From: JAAGZL01 sp964628835
GTDB lineage: Bacteria; Pseudomonadota; Gammaproteobacteria; Chromatiales; Chromatiaceae
Length of the DNA: 31,690 bases
Direction of reading: 5' to 3'
Assembly (NCBI GenBank): GCA_964628835.1
Contig: CAZVME010000039.1
Span: forward strand, 1-31,690
Shown here: one piece after another, positions 16,196 through 24,615 of the stretch
Numbering within the stretch: the stretch's first letter is position 1
Layout of the letters: each line of letters starts with the position of its first letter
Translations under genes and position numbers: made by a program
Notes under the pieces: model-generated
What the model was told of the DNA's origin: nothing
What the model saw: only the letters and a program-made list of their open reading frames with translations
Database searches by the model: none

Positions 16196-17128
16196 ATGAT
16201 AAGAATCTTTTTTATGCTCCTGTTTGCCATTGGCAGTGCCCAGGCCGCACATATTACCGACAAACTACTGGTTGGGTTCTACGCCAAGCCTGACCCCGCC
16301 AGTCAACCAACCAAGGTCCTGCCCAGCGGCACGCCACTGGATGTACAGGAAAAAAGCGGCGCCTTTTCCAAAGTGCGGCTGGGGGACGGCAAAGTGGGCT
16401 GGGTCAAGACCATCTACATCAGCAATGAGAAACCGGCCCGAGCCATGTTGCTGGAACTACAGGCCAAATCCAGCACACTCCAAAACAAGCTGCGCCAAAA
16501 GGAGAAGGCGCTTAAGGCCGCTCTTGCCGGAACTACGTCCGCCGGCACAGGCAACAACGACAAACTCAAGAGTGAACTGGCCCAGGCCAAACAGAAGCTG
16601 GTTGCGGCGGGTAAGGCCCTGAAGAACGAGCGTAAAGAGGCCAGGCGTCTTAACGCCCTGTTGAAAAAATCCAGTTCCAAGGGTTCTGGCAACCAATCCA
16701 AGCAGGTCCGGGCCATGAAAAAGAAACTGGCATCCAGCGAGGCTGAACTAAAGGCCACCATACATGAGGCCAGGCTGTTACAGGACCTGCTGAAAAAGAC
16801 CGACCAGACAGCAAGCCAGCACATAGCCACTCTGGAGCAAGAGCTACAACGGAGCAAAAAGAAACTGCAAGACAGCGGCGGGGCCTCTGGCGGCAACCAC
16901 TCAGCCCTGCTCAAGCAGAACGCCATCATGAAACAGCGCCTGCAGCAGATGGGAGAGCTCCTGGGCGCACCCCTGCCCGAGATTGAGAAGGAGAACAGCT
17001 CAGGCTCAGGTTTTGGACTCAATATCTGGGCCATCCTGATCGCCGTCCTGCTGGGAGTAGGCTTGATAGGTGGCATCGCCTACAAGAACCTACACATGCG
17101 CCGACGCTACGGGGGATTTCGTATCTAA
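16196..17128 (+). CDS. SH3-domain membrane protein (TIGR04211/YgiM-like)
   Basis: A 310-residue protein with a signal peptide (residues 1-17, cleavage after AQA), a bacterial SH3 domain (about 18-85, with LPSGTPLDVQ and KVGWVKTIYI), a long Lys/Leu/Gln-rich coiled coil (about 88-250) broken by Gly/Ser linkers, and a C-terminal membrane helix (IWAILIAVLLGVGLIGGIAY) followed by a basic tail HMRRRYGGFRI. This is the layout of the YgiM/TIGR04211 family. The SH3 domain should face the periplasm and may bind peptidoglycan; function is not established. AAGGAAAAGG gives a strong ribosome binding site and lies just outside the right end of the upstream MITE-like element, so the insertion has spared it. 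Confidence 0.88.
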   Translation: MIRIFFMLLFAIGSAQAAHITDKLLVGFYAKPDPASQPTKVLPSGTPLDVQEKSGAFSKVRLGDGKVGWVKTIYISNEKPARAMLLELQAKSSTLQNKLRQKEKALKAALAGTTSAGTGNNDKLKSELAQAKQKLVAAGKALKNERKEARRLNALLKKSSSKGSGNQSKQVRAMKKKLASSEAELKATIHEARLLQDLLKKTDQTASQHIATLEQELQRSKKKLQDSGGASGGNHSALLKQNAIMKQRLQQMGELLGAPLPEIEKENSSGSGFGLNIWAILIAVLLGVGLIGGIAYKNLHMRRRYGGFRI

Positions 17129-17185
17129 ACCGGCTGGAGCAGGAGCACATGACACACTACAACAACCTGGAATGACTGAGATCTT

Positions 17186-18652
17186 ATGGAATACAGAGAT
17201 TTAAGGGATTTCATTGGGCAACTGGAGAGCCTGGGCGAGCTAAAACGCATCTCAACAGAGGTAGACCCATACCTGGAGATAACCGAGATATGCGACCGCA
17301 CCCTACGCCGGGGAGGACCAGCGCTGCTGTTCGAAAACGTTAAGGACTCTGAATTTCCGCTACTTGGCAACCTGTTCGGCACCCCCAAGCGGGTCGCACT
17401 GGGGATGGGACAGGAGTCGGTGGAGGCGCTCCAGGAAGTGGGAAGCCTACTGGCCATGTTGAAGGAGCCGGAAGCGCCCAAGGGTATGCGTGACGCCTGG
17501 GAAAAACTGCCGGTATTCAGGCGGGTCCTGGATATGGCGCCCAAGGAGAAAAAGGGCGCACCCTGCCAGGAGGTGGTGCTTGAGGGTGACGCCGTAGACC
17601 TGGCCAAGATCCCTATTCAGACCTGTTGGCCAGAGGACGCCGCCCCCCTCATAACCTGGGGTCTGGTGGTAACCAGAGGCCCCAACAAGCCCCGTCTCAA
17701 CCTGGGCATCTACCGCATGCAGGTGTTGGGGAAAAACCGGGTAATCATGCGTTGGCTATCACACCGCGGCGGCGCCCTGGACCTCCGGGAGTGGCAACAA
17801 CAGCATCCGGGAGAGCCCTATCCGGTGGCGGTGGCGCTGGGTACCGACCCGGCCACCACCCTGGCCGCCGTGACCCCGGTACCCGACACCCTGTCTGAAT
17901 ACGCCTTTGCCGGCCTGCTGCGGGGCAGCCGCACCGAGGTGACCAACTGTATCGGCTCCGATCTGCAGGTGCCCAGCTCCGCCGAGTTTGTGCTGGAGGG
18001 TTATATCCACCCGGACGACATGGCCCCGGAAGGCCCGTTTGGGGACCACACCGGCTACTACAATGAGGTAGACCAGTTTCCGGTCTTCACTATCGACCGC
18101 ATCACCCACCGCCGCAACCCCATCTACCACAGCACCTACACCGGACGCCCACCGGATGAGCCATCGATCCTGGGCGTGGCCCTGAATGAGGTGTTTGTAC
18201 CCATCCTGAAAAAGCAGTTCCCAGAGATCATCGACTTCTATCTGCCACCGGAGGGGTGTTCCTACCGCATGGCCATAGTCAGCATCAAGAAACAGTATCC
18301 AGGGCACGCCAAGCGGGTAATGTTGGGGATCTGGTCATTCCTGCGCCAGTTCATGTATACCAAATTCGTGGTGGTCACCGATGAAGATGTAAACGTGCGG
18401 GAGTGGCCAGATGTGATCTGGGCTATGACCACACGCATGGATCCGGGACGAGATACTACAATCATAGATAACACCCCCATAGACTATCTAGACTTTGCAT
18501 CACCAGTCTCGGGGCTGGGCTCCAAGATGGGGTTTGACGCCACCAACAAGTGGCCAGGAGAGACCGACCGGGAGTGGGGACGCACCATAACCATGGACCC
18601 GGCAGTAACACGACACATTGACGAAATCTGGGAAGAATTAAACATTGAGTAA
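17186..18652 (+). CDS. ubiD: 4-hydroxy-3-polyprenylbenzoate decarboxylase UbiD
   Basis: A 488-residue prenylated-FMN-dependent decarboxylase acting on the polyprenylated 4-hydroxybenzoate in ubiquinone synthesis. The start MEYRDLRDFIGQLESLGELK and the core segments IYRMQVLGKNRVIMRW, EGPFGDHTGYYNEVD and NPIYHSTYTGRPPDEPS match the family, and the length is close to E. coli UbiD (497 aa). The glutamate-aspartate-rich catalytic region is undisturbed. No ubiX (which makes the prFMN cofactor) is in the window. It begins 57 bases after the SH3-domain gene in the same direction, perhaps cotranscribed. The sequence following the stop is AT-rich and leads into the parA gene. Confidence 0.96.
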   Translation: MEYRDLRDFIGQLESLGELKRISTEVDPYLEITEICDRTLRRGGPALLFENVKDSEFPLLGNLFGTPKRVALGMGQESVEALQEVGSLLAMLKEPEAPKGMRDAWEKLPVFRRVLDMAPKEKKGAPCQEVVLEGDAVDLAKIPIQTCWPEDAAPLITWGLVVTRGPNKPRLNLGIYRMQVLGKNRVIMRWLSHRGGALDLREWQQQHPGEPYPVAVALGTDPATTLAAVTPVPDTLSEYAFAGLLRGSRTEVTNCIGSDLQVPSSAEFVLEGYIHPDDMAPEGPFGDHTGYYNEVDQFPVFTIDRITHRRNPIYHSTYTGRPPDEPSILGVALNEVFVPILKKQFPEIIDFYLPPEGCSYRMAIVSIKKQYPGHAKRVMLGIWSFLRQFMYTKFVVVTDEDVNVREWPDVIWAMTTRMDPGRDTTIIDNTPIDYLDFASPVSGLGSKMGFDATNKWPGETDREWGRTITMDPAVTRHIDEIWEELNIE

Positions 18653-18660
18653 CAATAACC

Positions 18661-18701
18661 AGATTAAAAATCTAAAATAATCTAATAATCTAATAGATAA
18701 T
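18661..18701 (+). promoter_or_regulatory. AT-rich iterated repeat before the ParA gene
   Basis: Three copies of AATCTAA begin at 18669, 18679 and 18687, and an AGATT-AAA-AATCT dyad spans 18661-18673. The block ends just before the GGAGG ribosome binding site of the parA-like gene. Its low GC content stands out from its neighbours. It may be a promoter with an operator for self-regulation, as is common for ParA genes, but no binding protein is identified. Confidence 0.4.
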
Positions 18702-18713
18702 GGAGGCTGATCC

Positions 18714-19364
18714 ATGCGGACTATCATGCTGATGAATGCCAAGGGTGGATGTGGCAAGACTACACTGGCGACCAATATCGCCACCTGGTTTGCGGATGAA
18801 GGGAAGAGAGTGGCCCTGGCCGATTTTGATCCACAGGGGTCATCCCTGGATTGGCTTCTGGCCCGTAAGGGTTACGAGGGCATCCCGGATATTGAGGGGA
18901 TTGACGCCACCAATGGGCCAGCAACTGCTGCCCGCGGCACAGACTACCTGATCATGGACGCACCCGCCGCGATCCATGGCAAGGAGATCAACGCCATGCT
19001 GCGCCGAGTCCAGACCCTGCTCATTCCGGTCCTCCCCTCTCCCATAGACATGCGCGCCTGCAGCCGCTTTCTGGAAGAGCTGCTGAAGAGTGGACGGATC
19101 TCTAAAGAGCAGACAAAAATAGCCATAGTAGCAAACCGGGTGTGGGAGAGAACCAATGTATACCGGCAGCTTGAGGAGTACCTGGGCCACCTGCAGATAC
19201 CGGTACTGACCCATCTACGCGAGAGTCAGAACTATATTCGCTCTGCGGAAAAAGGACTGGGGCTGTTTGAACTTGCCCCATCCCAGGTGTGGCAGGATCT
19301 GGAGCAGTGGGACCCCATCATCGAGTGGCTGAGCAGCCGCAAGAGCCTGCCTGCCTCCCATTAA
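18714..19364 (+). CDS. Orphan ParA/MinD-type ATPase
   Basis: A 216-residue P-loop ATPase. The deviant Walker A motif is KGGCGKTT (10-17) with the signature lysine, the switch I region is DFDPQGSS (37-44), and Walker B ends in YLIMDAPA (Asp82). It lacks the N-terminal DNA-binding extension of plasmid ParA and is of the short chromosomal type. Such proteins position cargo (plasmids, carboxysomes, chemoreceptor arrays, flagella) by forming gradients on the nucleoid; the cargo here cannot be told from sequence. No ParB or other obvious partner is adjacent. The GGAGG ribosome binding site fixes ATG 18714. An inverted-repeat element begins at the base after the stop codon. Confidence 0.85.
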   Translation: MRTIMLMNAKGGCGKTTLATNIATWFADEGKRVALADFDPQGSSLDWLLARKGYEGIPDIEGIDATNGPATAARGTDYLIMDAPAAIHGKEINAMLRRVQTLLIPVLPSPIDMRACSRFLEELLKSGRISKEQTKIAIVANRVWERTNVYRQLEEYLGHLQIPVLTHLRESQNYIRSAEKGLGLFELAPSQVWQDLEQWDPIIEWLSSRKSLPASH

Positions 19365-19530
19365 CCCGGCAACCTTATAGATGATGTTCAGCCTGACTTT
19401 TGATCATTCAATGCGTCAGGGTCTTCAAGAAAACACCAGCCCAGCGTTGCGGCTTTTGCTAATGCAGCGACCATCAGCTGCAAGTCGCACCTTGATCTGA
19501 CATTTTCTTGAAGACCTGAAGGTTGCCGGG
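19365..19530. repeat. 166-bp inverted-repeat element after parA
   Basis: Perfect outer arms pair 19365-19376 (CCCGGCAACCTT) with 19519-19530, and inner arms pair 19420-19433 (GGTCTTCAAGAAAA) with 19503-19516. The right arms are nearly contiguous (2-base gap), whereas the left arms are separated by 43 bases, as if extra DNA sits in the left half. The central 69 bases show no strong pairing. The element starts immediately after the parA TAA. No coding potential or T-tract is seen. It resembles a small palindromic mobile element or an attenuator-like structure in the leader of the following response-regulator gene. Confidence 0.75.
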
Positions 19531-19676
19531 CTAATAAAAGCAAATACCGACCAGAGGAACTTAAACTATAGTAGACATAGGGGTACACAGTAACTAGAGG
19601 CTCAGACTGCGCTGCCGATGTGCGCCATATGTCCGTGCATAATGATTTGGCGCCAACCCAGGGTAAACTAGACAAA

Positions 19677-21401
19677 ATGGACTCGGCAAAGATACTTCTG
19701 GTTGACGATGAGACCCACATCCTCAATGGCTACCGTAGGGGTCTATGTCACAAATTCGCTCTGGATACCGCCAACAGCGGTCTAGAGGCAATTGATCGCC
19801 TTGCCCAGAATTCTGACTACGCTGTTGTCGTTACAGATATGCGCATGCCAGGCATGAACGGCCTGGAGCTGCTGTCCCAGGTGCGCAAACTCAGCCCGGA
19901 TATCGCACGCATCATGCTAACCGGGAACTCTGACCAGCAAACAGTCATTGATGCAGTCAACCAGGGCGAGGTCTGCAAATTTCTTACCAAGCCATGTAAT
20001 CTGGACACCCTGGAGAGCGCCATCGCAGACGGCATCCAGCAACATCGTCTGGCTAAGACCAACCAGGCCCTGCTCAAGAGAAACTCCTCACGAATAAAAG
20101 GTCTGGCAAAAAAATTAGCTCACCAGTCCCTGCACGACCCCCTTACCGGACTGGATAACAGACACTCCTTTGAGATTCGCCTGACCTGGGCAATTGAGTC
20201 ATCCCAGAAAGAGGATCTTATCCATGCCGTCTGCTACCTGGATCTGGATCACTTTCATGTCATAAACGGCAGCTACGGTACCGCAACCGGTGATGCGGTC
20301 CTGCAACAACTGGCAAAGCTACTCACATCAAAGCGACACAAAGATGACATGGTGGCACGTCTATCCGATGACAAATTCGGCATCCTCCTAAGTAAATGCA
20401 GCCTGGAGGATGCCTGCGAAATAGTGGAACAGCTACAGCAGCAGATAAGAATTTTCAGTTTCGGACATGAAGGACATGATATCTCCATAAGCGCCAGCAT
20501 GGGGCTCATACCCATCACCAACAGTGACAGTGATATTGCAGCCATAATCAGAAAGGCTGAGGCTTCCTGCGCTCTGGCCAAGGAGAGTGGTAGAAATCTG
20601 CTGCACATAGCAGACCCCAGTGACCAGGAACTAAAACGGCGTCTGAATGAGATGCTTGTCGCCAGCGATATCAACCGCGCCCTGAAGGAGGATCGTTTCC
20701 AGCTCTACTACCAGCCCATCACCCCCATTGCCTCCGGCAAATCCGAAGGCCAACACCTTGAGCTGTTGCTGCGCATGCTGGATGCAGATGGAAAAATTCA
20801 CCTGCCGAGCGAATTTCTGCCCGCTGCCGAGCACTACCATCTATCTCCACAGATCGATTGCTGGGTAATATGCTCTGCGGCTAGCTGGTTAGAAAATCAC
20901 CCGGAGCAACTACAAAAAATATCCTCCTGCTCAATAAATCTTTCCGGGCTCTCCCTTGGTAGTTCCGTAGTTATGAAGTGCATTACCCAGGCCTTTGAAT
21001 CCGGTGGGGTGCCAAAGAACAAGGTCTGTTTTGAAGTAACAGAAACCGCAGCAATCCTAAAGCTTGATCTGGCCATAGAATTTATCAGCGCTCTCAAGGC
21101 CCAGGGCTTCATGTTCTCTCTGGATGACTTTGGTAGTGGTTACTCCTCATTCAACTATCTAAAAAGCCTGCCGGTGGATTATCTGAAGATAGATGGCGCC
21201 TTTGTAAAAAACATAAGCAGCGATAAGGTAAGCCGGAGCATGGTCAAATCTATCCACGAAATCGGACAAGCCATGGGAATAAAGACCATCGCCGAGTTTG
21301 TTGAAAACCAAGACATCTTGAACTGCCTGGAGGGGCTACAGATCGATTATGCACAGGGTTATCTGATCGCCAGACCTCGTCCTCTGGATGATCTGAAATA
21401 A
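19677..21401 (+). CDS. Response regulator REC-GGDEF(degenerate)-EAL, c-di-GMP phosphodiesterase
   Basis: A 574-residue protein. The REC domain (1-120) has the phosphoacceptor Asp54 in VVVTDMRMPG. The GGDEF domain (about 155-325) has the signature changed to SDDKF (230-234), so cyclase activity is unlikely. The EAL domain (about 335-570) keeps the catalytic set: Glu362 (LELLLRM), Asn in SINLSG, Glu in FEVTETA, Asp483-Asp484 in LDDFGSGYSS, Lys in YLKIDGAFV, Glu in IAEFVE and Gln in YAQGYLIARP. It should therefore hydrolyse c-di-GMP under phosphorylation control, like HnoB of H-NOX networks, which lacks the GGDEF part. I chose ATG 19677 by domain start; 19620 (GTG) and 19629 are alternatives. 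The next gene, another REC, follows 24 bases later. Confidence 0.92.
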   Translation: MDSAKILLVDDETHILNGYRRGLCHKFALDTANSGLEAIDRLAQNSDYAVVVTDMRMPGMNGLELLSQVRKLSPDIARIMLTGNSDQQTVIDAVNQGEVCKFLTKPCNLDTLESAIADGIQQHRLAKTNQALLKRNSSRIKGLAKKLAHQSLHDPLTGLDNRHSFEIRLTWAIESSQKEDLIHAVCYLDLDHFHVINGSYGTATGDAVLQQLAKLLTSKRHKDDMVARLSDDKFGILLSKCSLEDACEIVEQLQQQIRIFSFGHEGHDISISASMGLIPITNSDSDIAAIIRKAEASCALAKESGRNLLHIADPSDQELKRRLNEMLVASDINRALKEDRFQLYYQPITPIASGKSEGQHLELLLRMLDADGKIHLPSEFLPAAEHYHLSPQIDCWVICSAASWLENHPEQLQKISSCSINLSGLSLGSSVVMKCITQAFESGGVPKNKVCFEVTETAAILKLDLAIEFISALKAQGFMFSLDDFGSGYSSFNYLKSLPVDYLKIDGAFVKNISSDKVSRSMVKSIHEIGQAMGIKTIAEFVENQDILNCLEGLQIDYAQGYLIARPRPLDDLK

Positions 21402-21425
21402 CAACCTGCTGGTAAGGAGTATTAC

Positions 21426-21959
21426 ATGCACAACATCATGATCGTTGACGATGAAGAGAATATTCTCAGCGCCCTCACCCGCATCTTAAAACGGGAACCC
21501 GATCTTAAGATAGTGGCGCATACTAATCCACGCGCCGCCCTGGACGATCCCAACATATCCAATTTTCACCTGTTTCTCTCCGACTATAGGATGCCAGAGA
21601 TGGACGGCGTCGATTTTCTGGTCAACACCAAGCGCTCCAACCCCAATGCCATGCGCATCATTCTGAGCGGCACCGCAGACTTTTCTGTTCTAGTGGACGC
21701 CATCAATCAGGCCGAGATATTTCGTTTCATTCCCAAGCCGGTACAAGTGGAGGAGCTACTGCAAACCCTGCACCAGGCCCTGCATCTGCATGACGTTATG
21801 GAAGAGAACCGGCGCCTTTCCAGCCTGGTCCGAGAACAGCAGAGTGAACTGGAAAACAGAAAGATGGCGTTGAAGCAGTTTACCGAGGAGCACCCAACCC
21901 TGGCCAAGGTCGAATGGGAAGATGATGGATCAATCATCATTAATGAAAATGATATTTAA
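21426..21959 (+). CDS. Single-domain response regulator with coiled-coil tail
   Basis: A 177-residue protein: a REC domain (1-120) with acidic pocket VDDEEN near residues 7-12, phosphoacceptor Asp53 in LFLSDYRMPEMDG and conserved Lys in FIPKPV, followed by a charged coiled-coil segment (MEENRRLSSLVREQQSELEN) and an acidic tail. No output domain is recognisable. Strong ribosome binding site GGTAAGGAG before ATG 21426; it is probably cotranscribed with the REC-GGDEF-EAL gene. The REC sequence is closest in style to the neighbouring regulators, suggesting they share a kinase. It could act as a phosphate sink or as a dimerising adaptor. Confidence 0.88.
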   Translation: MHNIMIVDDEENILSALTRILKREPDLKIVAHTNPRAALDDPNISNFHLFLSDYRMPEMDGVDFLVNTKRSNPNAMRIILSGTADFSVLVDAINQAEIFRFIPKPVQVEELLQTLHQALHLHDVMEENRRLSSLVREQQSELENRKMALKQFTEEHPTLAKVEWEDDGSIIINENDI

Positions 21960-22023
21960 TCCACAACGGGAGTAAAGCCACCTCCGCGCCGGATCTAGCA
22001 CCAATTGACGTCGCAATATGGCA

Positions 22024-23175
22024 CTATTTACTGGTAATCAGCAACACTCGCACCGGCCCCGAAATAATTCCATTCTCTTCGGAAGCCACCAAACGCAACA
22101 GGACGGCCGTGCTCAGTTCCTGCCCTTTCGCCACCAACAGAGCCCCCACCCCTGAGACAATGTTCTGGTCCAGGATCATGCCTGGCCGCAGCTTGGTAAC
22201 CGGCAGGCTCATCACTTCAAAGCTGGCCCCGCCCCCACCCGCAGCCAACGCCTGCACCAGGGCTGGAGCATACTGATCTGGCTCGGCCCGCAGTTCATTG
22301 ATGGCATCCTCATCATTCATACCCTGGGATACCAGGGCGTCATAGGCCAGCGCCACCTTCAGAATCTGCCCCCCCAAAACACCTCGTTGCGCTAAGGTAA
22401 GGGTGGGACCCATCTCGATAGTGTCAGGCGTTGAGTTCTGCTGCTCCACCATTGTCGCAACGGTTTCAAAACGCGGTATGTGCTGCAGCAGGCGAGCGCC
22501 GATCTCTGGATGTTTATTGAATTGCACACGCTCATGATCCTCAATTGACTTGCCATAGGCCAGCTTCTCCATCACCTCCGGGGGTAGGGTAATGCAGCCG
22601 AGCTGGGACAGCATTGCAGCCAACTCGTAGCTCCAACTATCACTCAGCTTGAGCTGCTTGGCCATGGACAGTACATGCCGTTTAATCCGCGAGGCCCGGC
22701 TAAAAGAGTTGGGATCCACCAGCCCCAATATATCTGCCAACAGGTTTACCGTCCCCTTGAGAGTTTTATTGATCAGATCACGTTCAGCCGTAATATGTCG
22801 GTACTGCTGAATGCCGTCGATCATGGTTTCAAATAGCACTCCGATCGGCACCGGCTTGTTATGAAAGCGGAATATGTTGCCCTCATTGATTGCGGTTAAG
22901 GCCACATCCAGATTGGCATTTCCCGTCAGCATGACACGTACAGTATCCGGCGATAGAGTGCGCATCTGGGTCAGAAACTCCAAACCATCCATATTTGGCA
23001 TCTGCATATCCGATATTACAACCGCAAACGGGCCATCGTGGGTAACCGCCTGAATACCATCCTCGCCACTGGCGGCAGTGACCAGATTTATTCTTTTGTG
23101 GAACTGACGGGTAAACGATGCAAGCAGATTGCGATCATCATCAACCAACAATACTTTCTCAGCAGGACCGGCCAT
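22024..23175 (-). CDS. Response regulator REC with degenerate HD-GYP domain (HnoD-like)
   Basis: A 383-residue protein. The REC domain (1-125) has acidic VDDDRN and phosphoacceptor Asp56 in VVISDMQMPNMDG. The second domain aligns by eye with HD-GYP: RIKRHVLSMAKQLKLS, then AMLSQLGCITLPPEVMEKL, HPEIGARLLQHIP and QILKVALAYDAL. The metal-binding HD of LLHDIGK is replaced by Ser190-Gln191, and the GYP motif with its surrounding histidines is absent. It should therefore not hydrolyse c-di-GMP. In Shewanella, HnoD is just such a protein and regulates the phosphodiesterase HnoB allosterically. It lies downstream of, and in the same direction as, the broken kinase and H-NOX genes; AGAGGTGGGG is a good ribosome binding site. 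Confidence 0.88.
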   Translation of the reverse strand: MAGPAEKVLLVDDDRNLLASFTRQFHKRINLVTAASGEDGIQAVTHDGPFAVVISDMQMPNMDGLEFLTQMRTLSPDTVRVMLTGNANLDVALTAINEGNIFRFHNKPVPIGVLFETMIDGIQQYRHITAERDLINKTLKGTVNLLADILGLVDPNSFSRASRIKRHVLSMAKQLKLSDSWSYELAAMLSQLGCITLPPEVMEKLAYGKSIEDHERVQFNKHPEIGARLLQHIPRFETVATMVEQQNSTPDTIEMGPTLTLAQRGVLGGQILKVALAYDALVSQGMNDEDAINELRAEPDQYAPALVQALAAGGGGASFEVMSLPVTKLRPGMILDQNIVSGVGALLVAKGQELSTAVLLRLVASEENGIISGPVRVLLITSK

Positions 23176-23280
23176 ACCCCACCTCTACTGACGGCTGCCG
23201 GCTCACAGAAAATAGAGCACCAACATAGTAATTAGAAATTTTGTGCATGCTCGGATATTCCCTCTAGGGCCGGTTAAAAC

Positions 23281-24612
23281 TCATTGTCCAATGGGCAGGC
23301 GTATCACAAAGATCGTACCGCTTCCCACCCGACTCTCCACTTCGATGGAGCCACTATGCTTGTCCACAACGGCAGAATAGGCAATGGCGAGGCCCTGGCC
23401 AGTACCCTCACCAACCTTCTTAGTAGTAAAGAATGGATCGAAGATACGGCTGCGAATCTCCTCCGGTATTCCACCAACGGTATCACTGATCTTGATCTGA
23501 GCCCACTCCCCCAGCCTTCTGGTTGTGATATGAATTACTCCCTTGGCTCCATCTTTACGCCCCGTGACATCTCGGATGGCATGAGCCGCATTTACCACCA
23601 GATTCAGTATCACCTGATTAAACTCTCCAGGCAGACAGGGTACGTCTGGCATGTCAGGGTCGAGATCTGTCTCCAGATTGGCATCATATTTCCACTCATT
23701 GCGAGAGACCGTAACCGTACTCTCGATCGCAGCATTGATATTTATATGGGTCTTCTCCTCAACACCGGGATGTGATAACTACCTCATGGCTCGCACAATA
23801 CCCGCCACTCGCTCAATCCCCTCCAGAGATTGCTCCGCAGCCAGCAGTATCTCTTTCCGCAGATAGGGGAAATCTATCTCCTCTGCCATCTCCTCGGATG
23901 CTGCAGTCAGTTCCGCCGGCACTGCACCTTACTTGGCCGCCAGCAGCAGGCGCTCTTTGACCTCGTTCAACTTCTCGATATCCGCACAAGCATCCCGGAT
24001 GAATCTGGCGTTATCCCCGACAAACTGAATGGGGGTGTTTATCTCATGGGCAATCCCAGCAGCCAGTTGGCCAATGGCCTCTAGTTTTTGCGCCTGGCGC
24101 AGTTAGATCTCCATGTTAATCCACTCCTCCTCCTTCTTCTTTCGCCGGGTGATATCGCGCACACTTATGATGATAATCATACGCTCAGTAAGATTAGCCT
24201 TACTTATGGTCATCTCGATGGGAAACTTGGAGCCATCACTGCGGATTCCGATGATCTCATGTAACACCCCATCCGGTTCCTTAGCACTGGCCCAGACGTA
24301 ATCGAGAAAGGTGGTTTCACTGCCAAAAAAATTCAGCAGCTCCTCTATGCTGTGTCCAATTATCCCTACTTCAGAGTAGACAAAACTCATCTGGGCGGCC
24401 CGGTTGAACATCTCGATTCGACCCGCCTCATCCAGGATGATAATGCCATCACCAGTGGCCTCCAGGATGGAATGGCTGGCCTTCTCCCGCTCTACCAGAT
24501 CCTGGTTCAAATGATAGAGTTCAAGACTCTTCTGCTCCAGTAACTCCTCGGCCTGCTTGTGGGCCGCACGTTCCCGTGCACATCTTTTGGTAAGCCGCTC
24601 AATCTGATCCAT
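23281..24612 (-). pseudogene. PAS-domain histidine kinase with three in-frame stops (HnoK-like)
   Basis: One continuous frame of 443 codons reads as a soluble kinase: N-terminal coiled coil, PAS domain (about 45-160, ATGDGIIILDEAGRIEMFN), phosphoacceptor His189 in GIAHEINTP, and an ATPase domain (NLVVNAAHAI, GGIPEEI, GTGQGLAIA). It is interrupted by TAA at codon 170 (24103-24105), TAA at codon 228 (23929-23931) and TAG at codon 278 (23779-23781), with no frameshift between. The first stop follows INMEI where LRQAQKLEAIGQL continues; likely ancestors are CAA, CAA or similar, and GAG/CAG. Only the PAS part and an isolated ATPase part remain open. The ATG lies 3 bases after the reconstructed H-NOX stop. 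It is the expected partner of H-NOX and donor for the neighbouring regulators. Confidence 0.9.
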
Positions 24613-24615
24613 CTC

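Noticed and set aside
17759..18307. 182-residue - strand frame inside ubiD
   Set aside because: Gly/Val/His-rich antisense shadow of a well-conserved enzyme gene.
19388..19726. 112-residue - strand frame across the inverted repeat after parA
   Set aside because: It spans the palindrome and the start of the regulator gene, shows no known transposase motif, and has no ribosome binding site.
23284..23775. 163-residue + strand frame opposite the kinase ATPase domain
   Set aside because: It is the complement of the conserved ATPase-domain codons and has no independent support.
23779..24105. Recoding of the kinase stop codons
   Set aside because: Two TAA and one TAG are involved, other genes in the window use TAA and TAG as ordinary stops, and no pyrrolysine- or selenocysteine-type signal is visible.
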